DNA of 64,000 bases from DASQDN01 sp963825845 (GCA_963825845.1 CAWGVL010000011.1:59690-123689); one strand, 5' to 3'. Counted from the stretch's first letter, positions 43,962-53,353 are shown. The notes: generated from the sequence alone by a model not told the origin. Numbers and translations are program-made.

Positions 43962-44912
43962 ATGATGAAGTTTGGAGCCGTCGCGATCGCCGCACTTTTT
44001 GTTGCCGTGCAGACGGAGGCACAGACCGCATCAAAGCCCAAGCGGATTAACCGAGCTATCGAACTGCTCGAAGCAGGCCAGCCCATCTACTACACCGGTG
44101 GGCGGGGCGGCTACGAAGACGGCAAGAAGATGGCCGGCACCAAGGCCGACTACATCAACTACGAGATGGAGCACGGAGCCTTCGACATGAAAGAGCTGCG
44201 CGACTTTATGCGTGGACTCGTCGATGCGGGTCCCACTCGTACAGGCCATCGCACACCCGCAGTCATTGTCACTCTCCCGATCCTGGGCAAGGATGCAGCC
44301 GCGATGCGCGCCAACTATTGGGTGGCGCAGCAGGTGATGGCCGCGGGCGTTCACGGGATCCTGTTGTGCCACGCCGAGAATCCCGAAGCAGTGAAGATCT
44401 TCGTGGAGTCGCTGCGGTACCCGTTCGCAGAAAAGCATGCAGGGCTCGACACGGGCATCCGCGGTAACGGCAGCCAGAACTTTGCTTCACAGATCTGGGG
44501 ATTATCGCCAAACGAATACATGATGAAAGCGGATACGTGGCCGCTGAACAAGAATGGTGAGATTCTCCTCGGCGTCAAGATCGAAACTCCCATGGCCGCC
44601 GAGAACGTCGAGAAAACGACTCGTGTCCCCGGCATCGGCTTCGCCGAATGGGGGCCGGGCGATCAAAGCTTCTTTCTTGTAGGACCTCCTACCGACAACA
44701 GCCGCGGCGACCGGGAGAATCATCCAGCCATGAAGAAAGTGCGCCAGCGTATCTTTACCGCCAGCAAAGCAGCGAATCTGTTCTTCCTCAACGCGTGCAA
44801 CGAAGATAATGTGGTCGACATGATCAAGGAAGGCGTGATGATCTGCACTGGCGGTGAAACGCCCGCGGCGGAAAAAGGCCGGCAGTTTACTAAGCGGCAG
44901 GGCCCCTGGTAA
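43962..44912 (+). CDS. secreted HpcH/HpaI-like aldolase/citrate-lyase-family protein
   Basis: 316 residues. ATG 43962 (with AGGAG about 8 bases upstream) is followed by a signal peptide ending near AVQTEAQ (about residue 20). The TIM-barrel family motifs appear: YINYEMEHGAFDMKELRDF, GVHGILLCHAENPEAVKIFV, EILLGVKIETPMAAENVEKT and GFAEWGPGDQSFFLVGP. The Glu in VKIE and the Asp in PGDQ are the expected metal ligands. Most HpcH/HpaI aldolases are cytoplasmic and about 250 residues long; the signal and the insertions before the barrel are unusual. Adjacent to a dead quinoprotein; whether it is active in the periplasm is unknown. Confidence 0.7.
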   Translation: MMKFGAVAIAALFVAVQTEAQTASKPKRINRAIELLEAGQPIYYTGGRGGYEDGKKMAGTKADYINYEMEHGAFDMKELRDFMRGLVDAGPTRTGHRTPAVIVTLPILGKDAAAMRANYWVAQQVMAAGVHGILLCHAENPEAVKIFVESLRYPFAEKHAGLDTGIRGNGSQNFASQIWGLSPNEYMMKADTWPLNKNGEILLGVKIETPMAAENVEKTTRVPGIGFAEWGPGDQSFFLVGPPTDNSRGDRENHPAMKKVRQRIFTASKAANLFFLNACNEDNVVDMIKEGVMICTGGETPAAEKGRQFTKRQGPW

Positions 44913-44917
44913 GAACA

Positions 44918-45815
44918 CTACTGCGGCGGCAGCCCGAAGGCAAACACGCGAGCATCGTAGGTAGAGAGATAGATCCGCCCGCCGGCCAGTGCGATGTCGC
45001 CATCGTGATTCCAGCTATCGACGACGTCCTTTGATGATAGATTTGTTTGCCGGTTTGCGCGTCTAGCCCGTAAAGAACCGCGTGAGTGACATCGCGCCCG
45101 CCCGAATACCGCCGCCCTGGAGCTTGTCCAGGTCACCGGACGTCCAGACCGGCTCCAGCACTGGTTTGCCGTCTTCTTCACCTTGAACGCCATCACGCTG
45201 CGATTCACGACCTTACCGTCGGTCTTTCCAAACATCGCCTCAGCATCCTTTGCCACCGGCCCCATCATGGGGACCATCAGCCAGCGCTCAACCTGAGCAT
45301 CCACCCAAGTGGAAAGCGAGCCCCACACGCCGTTGTAGCCAAAGAGCAGCGCGTCGTGCCGAATCGTGGCGAACCATACAGCGGAGTCATATGATTGTCG
45401 CCGCCCAGGCTCTGAGCATCGAGCAGTAAATGACACCCTCTTTAGCGGCTATGGCAACGAGCGTCCATCTATGGAATGCGACCTCGACCCCACGGCCCTG
45501 ACGCTTTGCCAGTGCTTGGGAAGAATCCGGCGATTGGATGATCCGGCTGCCATACGTTCGTCGCGGTGATCACTGAAGTCGCTGCTCCACTACCGCGCGA
45601 TGTGGACGTGTAGAGCCGCCTCCGATTAAATTGAGGCTCCAGTTTCGCGAGTACGGCTCAGTGAATTCGACCGGCGTCATCCGGTCTTCACCGTCGGCAA
45701 GCCCAAGGCACAAGAGTTTTCTTTCGGTGGTCAGGACATACAGGATGGAATTTTGCTTATCGATCACCGGTGTGGCCTTCCGATTGTTCGGGCCACTGAC
45801 GGTCCGCTATTCAGA
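44918..45815 (-). pseudogene. PQQ-type beta-propeller (quinoprotein) remnant, 5' end lost
   Basis: Three frames on the minus strand carry one beta-propeller protein. The most upstream part (about 45815-45630) reads TVSGPNNRKATPVIDKQNSI and LYVLTTERKLLCLGLADGED, then VEFTEPYSRNWSLNLI; middle parts are scrambled; the C-terminus reads DVVDSWNHDGDIALAGGRIY and LSTYDARVFAFGLPPQ, ending at 44918. At least three shifts. The start and N-terminal half are missing and the coding trace stops at about 45815, where an enolase-superfamily remnant on the plus strand begins. Confidence 0.65.
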
Positions 45816-46263
45816 AGCATGGCTTCATTTAAAGCGGTCAACGCGTGTGCCTTTGTTTGCGGGCGAGAAGGTCGAACTCGTCGAGGGCTTCCGGCCATAT
45901 CTCGATAATGGGGTGTTGGATATGATTCATCCGGATGTAGCTTACTCCGGCGGAATCACGGGATGCCGAAAAATCGCAGACTACGCGGCTCTCACGCGGA
46001 CGCCGGTGGGCCTGCACAGCGGGCCGTGTTCACTGATCCGGTTTTATGCCTCCATGCATATCGCAGCTGCGACGCAGAACTTCTTCAAGGTGGAGAATGC
46101 TCTGGGCGCTTTTCGTGGGAATAAAGAAAAGATGGCGCAGGGCCCGGAACCGGTGGTTCGCAACAGCTTGTTCCCCGTTTCAGAGGGACCTGGCCTCGGT
46201 CTGGAGCTAAACGAAGACTGGCTGCGCACGCATATCGCGAGCGGTGATACCTGGTGGGGATGA
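45816..46263 (+). pseudogene. enolase-superfamily (mandelate racemase/muconate lactonizing) C-terminal remnant
   Basis: Only the C-terminal half remains: STRVPLFAGEKVELVEGFRP, DNGVLDMIHPDVAYSGGITG, CRKIADYAALTRTPVGLHSG and RTHIASGDTWWG to TGA 46263. These blocks match the barrel end of MR/MLE enzymes, with E in AGE and D in HPD positioned as metal/acid residues. The N-terminal capping domain and first half of the barrel are absent, and the trace starts abruptly at about 45816, head-to-head with the quinoprotein remnant. The intact frame implies a clean deletion rather than point decay. Confidence 0.7.
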
Positions 46264-46429
46264 GTGGCCTGTCGGCTAGGGTGCGTAACTTGCCATAACG
46301 CGTCCCGATAAGTTGGTCAGCAAAGAGGAATGCTCGTTCCAGAGGAAAGCCGAACGGCATTCCGAAATCATCCCGGCCTTAACCGTATATACCTTGACTC
46401 GCATATGCGCTGTGCAGTATATAAAGAGA

Positions 46430-46774
46430 GTGGAATCTGTCTTCGAAATCATTGCGGAGCCGAACCGCCGCGCGATATTGAGCCTCCTGGTCTCGTCACA
46501 ACAGTCGGTGGGAGAAATCGAGCGTCAGCTTCGGATGCCGCAGCCGACCGTGTCAAAACATCTGCGAGTGCTGCGCGACGCCGGTTTCGTGGAATCCACG
46601 GTAGATGCACAGCGCCGTCTCTACCGGCTGAAACCTGAACCACTTCAGGAAGTGGATGCGTGGCTGGCTCCGTTCCGTCGGTTCTGGTCCGCTCACATAG
46701 ATGCTCTCGAACGCCACCTAGACCGCATGGATCAATCACCACCAACGAAAAGGAAGACAAGGAGAAGAAAATGA
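46430..46774 (+). CDS. ArsR-family transcriptional regulator
   Basis: 114 residues with a classical winged helix: VFEIIAEPNRRAILSLLVSS, VGEIERQLRMPQPTVSKHLR (recognition helix) and VLRDAGFVESTVDAQRRLYR. The start is GTG 46430, preceded by AAAGAGA; no in-frame ATG exists nearby. No metal-binding cysteines are visible, so it may answer to a small molecule or redox state rather than metal. It overlaps the SRPBCC gene by 4 bases (ATGA), so the pair is co-translated. ArsR/SRPBCC/DUF1801 operons are common, and the regulator usually controls its own operon. Confidence 0.8.
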   Translation: MESVFEIIAEPNRRAILSLLVSSQQSVGEIERQLRMPQPTVSKHLRVLRDAGFVESTVDAQRRLYRLKPEPLQEVDAWLAPFRRFWSAHIDALERHLDRMDQSPPTKRKTRRRK

Positions 46775-47331
46775 CCGATCGCGATCAATACACACCGGGT
46801 CCGGCCAGCGGCGCGGAGGCGCGGAAGGACGGAGAAAAATGGACGCTCGTTCTCGTCAGAGAACTGCGCCACTCACCGGAAAAGGTTTGGCAGGCGCTAA
46901 CCGACCCGGCGCATTTGCGCGAGTGGGCGCCCTTTGATGTCAATGGGAGCCTGGATACGGTTGGAAAGGTGAATCTCACCTGGGTGGGAACGCAGCAGGC
47001 TTTGGAAACGAGCGTGACGCGAGCCGACGCTCCCAAGTTGCTTGAATACAACGATACCCGGTGGGAACTCGAAGCCGTTGGTGGCGGCACGCGCTTGACG
47101 CTGTGGCACAAGATCGATCGCCGCTTCATCTCAATGGGTGCTGCCGGGTGGCACATTGCATTCGATGTTCTGGATCGCCTTCTTAGCGGAAGTCCGATCG
47201 GCCGCATCGCTGGCGGTGAGGCCATGAAGTTCGACGGCTGGCATCGATTGAACGCCGAGTACGCAAAGCAGTTCGGTATTGAGGTCCCCGGTTGGCCGCG
47301 CCAACCCGAAGAGTTAACGCGGAGGAGTTGA
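46771..47331 (+). CDS. SRPBCC (AHSA1-like) domain protein
   Basis: 186 residues. Helix-grip fold motifs appear: RELRHSPEKVWQALTDPAHL, REWAPFDVNGSLDTVG, WVGTQQALETSVTRADAPKL and the C-terminal GEAMKFDGWHRLNAEYAKQF. ATG 46771 overlaps the ArsR stop (ATGA) and has GGAGAAGAAA just upstream, a strong ribosome-binding site. AHSA1-type proteins bind hydrophobic ligands; the ligand is unknown. Its stop is five bases before the DUF1801 gene start. Confidence 0.8.
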   Translation: MTDRDQYTPGPASGAEARKDGEKWTLVLVRELRHSPEKVWQALTDPAHLREWAPFDVNGSLDTVGKVNLTWVGTQQALETSVTRADAPKLLEYNDTRWELEAVGGGTRLTLWHKIDRRFISMGAAGWHIAFDVLDRLLSGSPIGRIAGGEAMKFDGWHRLNAEYAKQFGIEVPGWPRQPEELTRRS

Positions 47332-47336
47332 CGTAG

Positions 47337-47900
47337 GTGCGAGAGTTGGAGCTATACATGAAAACGCCCGTCCCGGTGGAATCTGCCTCTGCATTGATCG
47401 ACGAGAAGATCAAGGAACTTGGGGACTGGCGCGGGAAGGCGCTCGCGAAAGTGCGCGGCATCGTACACGAGGCAGACCCTGAGATCGTCGAAGAGTGGAA
47501 GTGGATGGGAACTCCCGTCTGGTCCCACGGCGGCATCGTCTGCACGGGAGAGACGTACAAGAACGTCGTCAAAATGACATTTGCCAAGGGAGCTGCGTTG
47601 AAGGACCCTTCAGGTCTATTCAACTCCAGCCTCGACGGGAATGTCAGGCGCGCCATCGACATCCACGAAGGCGACAAGGTCGATGAGGCGGCCTTGAAGG
47701 ATCTCATCCGCGCTGCGGTGGCGCTCAACCTCAAGGGCAAGAGCAAGCCGAAGCCCCGGCGAGCGATCGCAAGCGGGCCGGCTAGTTTCATCGCATGTGG
47801 CTCTGCGGCCGTGTTCACCGCCGTCTCCCTGAGTCAGGGCAGCGAAAAGTTCGCAATCGAGCATTCCACGGCGCGCATCTATCAGATCGGAACATCATGA
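47337..47900 (+). CDS. DUF1801 domain protein with unusual C-terminal extension
   Basis: 187 residues from GTG 47337 (an in-frame ATG is at 47358). The DUF1801 core is clear: ALIDEKIKELGDWRGKALAK, VEEWKWMGTPVWSHGGIVCT, GETYKNVVKMTFAKGAALKD and HEGDKVDEAALKDLIRAAVA. Members of this family usually end soon after this block; here about 38 residues with no homology follow (AIASGPASFIACGSAAV), ending in a TGA that overlaps the start of the adenylate-kinase-like gene. The tail may be read-through into former intergenic sequence. Function unknown; a phosphotransfer-like or binding role has not been shown. Confidence 0.75.
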   Translation: MRELELYMKTPVPVESASALIDEKIKELGDWRGKALAKVRGIVHEADPEIVEEWKWMGTPVWSHGGIVCTGETYKNVVKMTFAKGAALKDPSGLFNSSLDGNVRRAIDIHEGDKVDEAALKDLIRAAVALNLKGKSKPKPRRAIASGPASFIACGSAAVFTAVSLSQGSEKFAIEHSTARIYQIGTS

Positions 47901-48562
47901 CCCGCTCCGTCACCGCAGCAATCTTAGGCGCAGCAATCGCCCTGAGCATCGCGCTGGCACAGTCGACCCCGCCCAAAATCATTCTTCTTGTCGGCCCCCC
48001 TGGCAGCGGCAAGACCACGCAAGCGAAGTTTCTCGCGGACAAATATGGGATTCCCACGTTCTCCATGGCCGATCTGCTGAAACGGGAGATGTCAAAACAT
48101 AAGAAAGACGCCATCTCGAAATCGCTGGCCGCCACGATAGCGAGCGGAGACTTATTGCCCGATAAGGCGGCGACGGATCTGATCAAGCTTCAACTCCTCC
48201 GCACCGATCTCAGCAAAGGCTTTATCCTGGACGGCTATCCCGCTACAGCGGGACAAGCGAAGTCGCTGGACGAGATGCTACAGGAGCAGAATCTGCCGAA
48301 AGCCGTAGTAGTCGTGCTGGACGCGCCGGACGACGTTATCCGCAGGCGGATGACCAGCCGCGGAAGGGCAGACGACAAGCCGGAGATCATTAACCGGCGC
48401 ATTCGGGAATTCCGCGACGAAGCCGCGCTGTTAGCCGGATGGGCGGGCCAAACGCACGTTGTACGCGTAAACGCCAACGCTGGTATCGCGGACATCTCTA
48501 GGCAGATCGTGGCGGGGCTTGAAGAAACATGGTCAAAGCAGATGTCTCAGCAGCGACCATGA
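47897..48562 (+). CDS. adenylate-kinase-like NMP kinase with signal peptide
   Basis: 221 residues. A hydrophobic export signal (ILGAAIALSIALAQS, residues about 9-23) precedes a normal P-loop: IILLVGPPGSGKTTQAKFLA at about 28-47. NMP-binding GIPTFSMADLLKRE, DGYPATAGQAKSLDE and the Asp/Arg pairs in VVLDAPDDVIRRRMTSRGRA follow, with a short LID (RGRADDKPEIINRRI). ATG 47897 overlaps the previous stop (ATGA). Periplasmic adenylate kinase is unusual, since ATP is scarce there. The signal could instead be an inner-membrane anchor. The last gene of the ArsR operon. Confidence 0.75.
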   Translation: MTRSVTAAILGAAIALSIALAQSTPPKIILLVGPPGSGKTTQAKFLADKYGIPTFSMADLLKREMSKHKKDAISKSLAATIASGDLLPDKAATDLIKLQLLRTDLSKGFILDGYPATAGQAKSLDEMLQEQNLPKAVVVVLDAPDDVIRRRMTSRGRADDKPEIINRRIREFRDEAALLAGWAGQTHVVRVNANAGIADISRQIVAGLEETWSKQMSQQRP

Positions 48563-48616
48563 GTTTGCGGTCTTCAGGCACTCCACTTCGTGCATCCATC
48601 CGTCCGGCGGAAGGTC

Positions 48617-49594
48617 TCAAGCGCGTTGAATTGCCAGAGCCTTATGTTCACTTCGGTATCGGCCCGGAGGCTGCCCAAATTCACGCTTGAATGCACGATT
48701 GAAGGCCGCCTCCGATTCGTAGCCAACGTCGGCGGCGATGTCCGCTACGCCGCGCGAGGTCTTCTGGAGCGATTGCGCGGCCAGTTCCAGTCGCCAACGG
48801 GTCAGGTACGTCATCGGCGGCTCAGCGAGATAACGCGTAAACCGCTCTACCAAGGCGGACCGCGAGATTCCCACCTCATCCGCGAGAGTTGCGATCGTCC
48901 ATGGATGTCCGATGCGGCTGTGCAGCAAACCGAGACTTTTCCCAACGACAGGATCGCGCGCCGCGCTCAGCCAGCCGGTTTGCTGTGCCGGCAATGCGCC
49001 GACGTAGCGCCGTAACGTGTCCACAAAAAGGGCCTCCGAAAGTTTTGCGAGCATCGCTTCGCTGCCCACTCGTCCGGAACCTGCTTCCTCAAGCAAGTGC
49101 AAAATGGAGTTTTCCAGCCAGTTTCCTGACCGATCCGTCCGGACGTTCACTTTGAAGACGGGCGGAAGCCCCCTCAGGATCGGGCGGCTGAGATAAGGGT
49201 CGCAAGTCATGTACCCGCACACGAAGCGAGAGATTGCGCCACCGCCTCCGGCCTGCAGGGGAGTCAAGTCTCGCGCCTTGACCTTCGCGTTGATGCCGTA
49301 ATCGGGGAACGGTCGTGTCGCTCCTTTGCTACCCATGTGGTGTACGTCGCCATGCGGAAATATCACGACATCTCCGGGCGTGAGTTCGAGGAACTGGCCG
49401 TCGATCAACTCGACCTCGGCACTGCCGTCGATAAGCATGTGATAGAGCACGATGTACTCTGCGCCCGGCGCCAGCCGCGCCGCCATCTGATTGGCCGCAG
49501 GCATCGTCACGCCCCAGGGAGCCGAAAACTCCGCGCTGAAGAACACGACACCGCTGAGTTTGACGCCGCTCAAGATCTGCGAGATTGCATCCAT
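48617..49594 (-). CDS. AraC-family transcriptional regulator with cupin sensor
   Basis: 325 residues. The N-terminal cupin domain (about 15-125) has AEYIVLYHMLIDGSAEVELI and GDVVIFPHGDVHHMG. The C-terminal double helix-turn-helix (about 215-310) reads TIATLADEVGISRSALVERF, FTRYLAEPPMTYLTRWRLEL and GYESEAAFNRAFKREFGQPP. ATG 49594 is chosen over 49663 because the extra N-terminal residues have no homology. Transcribed away from the methyltransferase remnant, which it may once have controlled. Confidence 0.82.
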   Translation of the reverse strand: MDAISQILSGVKLSGVVFFSAEFSAPWGVTMPAANQMAARLAPGAEYIVLYHMLIDGSAEVELIDGQFLELTPGDVVIFPHGDVHHMGSKGATRPFPDYGINAKVKARDLTPLQAGGGGAISRFVCGYMTCDPYLSRPILRGLPPVFKVNVRTDRSGNWLENSILHLLEEAGSGRVGSEAMLAKLSEALFVDTLRRYVGALPAQQTGWLSAARDPVVGKSLGLLHSRIGHPWTIATLADEVGISRSALVERFTRYLAEPPMTYLTRWRLELAAQSLQKTSRGVADIAADVGYESEAAFNRAFKREFGQPPGRYRSEHKALAIQRA

Positions 49595-49802
49595 GATGCC
49601 TTCCTGGGCGTCCGTCCTGATTGTGGCCCGGACTCCCGGCAAAGTTCCGACGCCTCGGAGCAAAACAATCCGCCGCCGCAGGCCTTTCGAGCAAGTAAAG
49701 GCGACGCTCGGGCATAGGCCTGACTGAGGATACGTCGCACAATTGTAGCTCTGAACGGTACGCTCCGCGAGGCTCAGGGGCGACCGGATAATGGGAGCTT
49801 AC

Positions 49803-50616
49803 ATGAATCCGAATAAAATGTTGTGGGAAAAAGGCGATTTCACGCAGATCGCCGCTTTTATGCGCAGGTCCGGAGAGGCGGTGGTTCAATCGCTGTCGAT
49901 CACGCCGCCGCTGCGGGTTCTGGACCTTGGCTGTGGGGACGGAACCACCGCACTTCCTCTGGCCCGCGCCGGCGCGGACGTGCTGGGAATCGATATTGCG
50001 AGCAACCTGGTGGCGGCGGGTAACAACCGCGCCGCGCAAGCGGGTCTCCGGCAACTGAAGTTTCAGGAAGGAGACGCGTGCAACCTGGAAGGCGTCGACG
50101 ATGATTCGTTCGACATGACACTTTCCATGTTCGGCGCGATGTTCGCCCCCAAGCCCTTCGACGTTGCGGGCGAGATGGTGCGGGTCACGAAACCCGGCGG
50201 CCGGATCGTGATGGGCAACTGGATTCCGAACGATCCGACGTTTATATCGCAGCTGCTGAAGAGTCAGTTCGGCGTTCACACCTCCGCCGCCCGAAGGCTT
50301 CGTCAGTCCCATTACGTGGGGCGTCGAGAGTCACATCGTCGACCGCTTCTCCCAAGCGGGCGCGCCGAAGGAGAAGATCTCCATGGTCAAAGACACCTTC
50401 TATTTCGCGCACGAGGAGAAAAGCCCGGAGGAGTTCATCGATCTGTTCGAGAACTACTACGGACCAACCATGAACGCAGTCGAAGCGGCGCGCAAGAACG
50501 GCAAGGAAAAGGAACTTCACGAGCAGCTTGTGGACCTGGCGAACTCTCAGAACAAGAGCAAAGGCGCCGGTACCTTCATTCCCGCAACCTTCATGCGAGT
50601 CACGGTTTCCGTCTAA
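49803..50616 (+). pseudogene. SAM-dependent methyltransferase, frameshifted
   Basis: From ATG 49803 the Rossmann motif VLDLGCGDGTTALPLARAGA and DVLGIDIASNLVAAGNNRAA are intact, then MVRVTKPGGRIVMGNW. Near 50270 the frame moves: the homologous reading continues as PPPEGFVSPITWGVESHIVD and FSQAGAPKEKISMVKDTFYF in the next frame, ending at 50616. A single-base change removes the last third. Could be decay or a base error. Confidence 0.65.
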
Positions 50617-50636
50617 ATCCCAAAAAGGAGAATCCA

Positions 50637-50730
50637 ATGTCGATCTGGCGACCCGATCCAACGTTTTACCCTTCGCCCAAGATGGCCATGGATGCGCCCG
50701 CCGAAAAGCTGGCGTATGTCGCCATGGTCA
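50637..50730 (+). pseudogene. selenium-binding protein 56 (SBP56/methanethiol oxidase-like) N-terminal fragment
   Basis: ATG 50637 with AAAAAGGAG 9 bases upstream begins MSIWRPDPTFYPSPKMAMDA and PAEKLAYVA, the distinctive SBP56 start. Homology stops after about 30 codons; the frame continues through unrelated sequence. An intact SBP56 protein would be about 450 residues. The fragment lies directly after the methyltransferase remnant. Confidence 0.55.
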
Positions 50731-51029
50731 ATGGAAGTTGCTGCGCCAAATACAAGTGGATTGAAACCATGATGATCAAAAATAGTCCAGACTTGACCTT
50801 GCGCATTCGCGTGTCCGATGAACTCACCACCGTCAGATATCGAATCGGGATGTACCTTCCAGTAATCAGACAAATCGGGCACACTTCGTAAGTCCGTCGG
50901 GCGGCTTTCGTTGCGGGCGTATCAGAGTTGTCGATGCGAAGCTCCGCCGCCAGGCCGCACTCGCGCCGGCGTCGGGCCGCACTCGCGCCGGCGTCGGGCC
51001 ACAATGAGGTGCGGTGGCAAACTGAACCT
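50731..51029. other. non-coding stretch with two 22-bp tandem repeats
   Basis: No gene recognised. Two identical adjacent 22-bp units (gcactcgcgccggcgtcggg and cc) occupy 50957-50978 and 50979-51000. The rest has no open frame with homology; a minus-strand frame (GGEFIGHANAQGQVWTIFDH) is not identifiable. Confidence 0.5.
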
Positions 51030-51722
51030 ATGCGTCCCGGTGTCTGTTCACGTGTCTTCTTCGCGTTCGCTATCGCCACTCTTGCTCCGCTCAGATCATC
51101 GACTATCACCAGCATCTGTACAGTCCGTTTGCAGGTCCCATTTCCATCCCTGGGTGGAAGGGAGTGACGGCGGACGAACTCATCTCGCTGATGGACGCAG
51201 CGAACATCCGACTCGCCGTCGTCCTTTCGACCGCGTACTCCCTCGCGAATCCACACAAACCCGCGATCCAAACGAGCGTGAAGCCGTCGGCAAAGATAAT
51301 GACTGGATGAGCGTCCAGGTAGCAAAGTACCCCGAGCGACTGATCGGTTTCTGCTCTGTTAACCCTCTCAGGTCGTACGCCGTCGAGGAAATCGACCGGT
51401 GCGCGAAAGACCTGAATCTCCGCACAGGCCTGAAGTTGCATTCATAACTCTGATGTGGATATCGACAATACCACGCACCTCACTCAACTGAAAGAGGTCT
51501 TCCGGGCCGCCAACCGCAATCGAATGGCGATCCTCGTCCACGCTCACGCCAATGTGAATTTCAAGCGGCCCTATGGCGCGCACCAGGCCCGCGTCTTCCT
51601 GGAGCAACTCCTGCCCGAGGCCCCTGACATTCCTGTCGTGCTGGCTCATATGGTCGGCGCGGGCGGATTTGGTGAATCGATGCAGCAGGCCTCGGCCCTG
51701 TACGCAAAAGCCATCGCACAGC
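51030..51722 (+). pseudogene. amidohydrolase (metal-dependent hydrolase, Amidohydro_2) remnant
   Basis: A signal-like start at ATG 51030 (MRPGVCSRVFFAFAIATLAP) shifts frame into IIDYHQHLYSPFAGPISIPG, then GVTADELISLMDAANIRLAV and NPHKPAI. A further frame reads DNDWMSVQVAKYPERLIGFC, and after a stop at 51445-51447 another gives NSDVDIDNTTHLTQLKEVFR and ILVHAHANVNFKRPYGAHQA, then IPVVLAHMVGAGGFGES. Metal His pairs (Y-H-Q-H, V-H-A-H) are visible. About three shifts, and the last roughly 100 residues are missing because the nitrile hydratase gene starts immediately after. Confidence 0.65.
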
Positions 51723-51725
51723 ACG

Positions 51726-52390
51726 ATGAACGGCGTTCACGACATGGGCGGCATGCATGGCATGGGACCCATTGAGGTTGAGAAGGACGAGCCCGTTTTT
51801 CATAGCGTCTGGGAAGCCCGGGTCTACGCTCTGCATCGCGCCATGGGGCCTTGGCGCAAGTGGAACATCGACACTGGGCGTCACGAAATCGAACTCCTTC
51901 CGCCTGCCGACTATCTGCGCATGAGCTATTACGAAAAATGGTTCGCGCGCTTCGTCACCTTACTGCTAAAGACCGGCGTTGTTACACGCGACAGAGATCG
52001 AGTCCGGCAAACCGGCAGCCCGGATCGACAAAGCTACGTTCCGGCGCTAAAGCCGGAGCGAGTGCCGCGGTGGCTCTGAACCGTGAACCTCCCTTCCAGC
52101 AACGAACCCTCCATCAAGCCGCTGTTCAAGGTCGGCCAGCGCGTGCGCGCCCGAAACATAAACCTGGCCGGCCATACACGTCTGCCGCGCTATGCGCGGG
52201 CAGAGTCGGCAAGATCGACCGCGATCATGGAGTCCACATCTTCCCCGATACGAACGCGCACGGCCTTGGCGAGAAGCGGCAGCACGTTTACTCAGTCAGG
52301 TTCGCGGCTCGCGAGCTTTGGGGCGATCAGGCTTCGCCTCGCGACTCTGTTTACATCGATCTGTGGGACGACTACCTTGAACGTGCGTGA
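51726..52390 (+). pseudogene. nitrile hydratase beta-subunit remnant
   Basis: ATG 51726 reads MNGVHDMGGMHGMGPIEVEK, DEPVFHSVWEARVYALHRAM and ADYLRMSYYEKWFARFVTLL to a shift near 52060. The C-terminal half, in two other frames, is FKVGQRVRARNINLAGHTRL and GRVGKIDRDHGVHIFPDTNA, then VYSVRFAARELWGDQASPRD with TGA at 52388-52390. This matches the whole of a nitrile hydratase beta-subunit, which has the R-A-R-N-x-N motif in the barrel domain. At least two shifts. The alpha-subunit, which carries the Cys metal site, was not found in this window. Confidence 0.75.
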
Positions 52391-52745
52391 TCTGCAGGCG
52401 TGCTTTCCCGAGCTGCAGAGCTTGCCGCGTGATGAAGCTGGCCCGGTGTTCGCCGAGCCGTGGCAAGCTCAGGCTTTCGCGCTCGCCGTGAGGCTTCGGA
52501 ACAGGGCCACTTCACCTGGAAGGAGTGGGCCGACTACTCTCGCAGCGGAACTCGCCGACGCAGCCGAACGCGGCGAAGCCGACGACGGCTCTGAGTATTA
52601 CATTCACTGGCTTGCAGCCCTCGAAAAACTCGGTGACCGCCAAAGGGCTGGCCGACGAAGCGTCGCTCTATGAACGGAAAGAGGCCTGGGCGGACGCCTA
52701 TCGCCATACCCCGCACGGCCAGCCCGTGCAGTTGCGTCCGGGTTT
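52383..52745 (+). pseudogene. nitrile hydratase accessory protein remnant
   Basis: From GTG 52383: QACFPELQSLPRDEAGPVFA and PWQAQAFALAVRL, then another frame giving SEQGHFTWKEWAD, then LAAELADAAERGEADDGSEY with YIHWLAALEKL, then VTAKGLADEASLYERKEAWA. This is the NHase accessory (beta-like activator) family, with F-T-W-x-E-W and H-W-L-x-A-L-E motifs. At least three shifts. It overlaps the beta-subunit remnant by 8 bases, so a coupled operon once existed. Confidence 0.65.
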
Positions 52746-53353
52746 CCGTATCAACTATCAATATCGGCAAAGTCCTCTCCACCGCTTGAACTACCTAGTC
52801 GATACTGGGGGGTTGTGTGAAAAACCATCCGCCATCTGATCCTCCTGCCTGTTACTCCTAAGCAGAAATAGTGTACTTGCCAATTGCGATTTGCGCGGCG
52901 GGGCACAAGAGCGTGCACGCCACGCGTTCTCAATGCTGTGCGCGTCCCGCGCGCTATGAGAAGCTCGCGATCAACTATCTCGCCCTTCTCAGATCAGCCT
53001 GATCGCCGGCTGATCCGCCGAGTCGAACGGCCCTGTCACAAAGCCTGGTCCGAACTCGCCGCAACCACGTTTGAATGGACGCGGGAGCATCGTAATCATG
53101 TCTTTATGCGAACTATCCTTCGATGGCGACGGGCCGCAACGATGGCCTGCGCCGATGTCGGACTAGCCAACAACATGCTTTGCGACAAGTACTGCACGCC
53201 TACTTCGCCTCCGCGACCACGACAACCACGCCCACTATCACCGTCCGCCGATGATCTGCGGGACGGCCTAAGCATTCCACACTGGTGATGGAACGGGCTT
53301 CAGGTGTAAAACTCCAGGGCAGCTGACTCAACAATTCAAAGCGTTTTGGCTCA
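52746..53353. other. non-coding stretch with no recognised gene
   Basis: About 600 bases with short open frames but no homology, RNA or repeats that I can support. It lies between the nitrile hydratase remnants and the VOC remnant and is probably decayed coding sequence. Confidence 0.4.

Noticed and set aside
49329..50312. 327-codon minus-strand open frame
   Set aside because: Antisense to the AraC and methyltransferase genes; no coherent domain is present.
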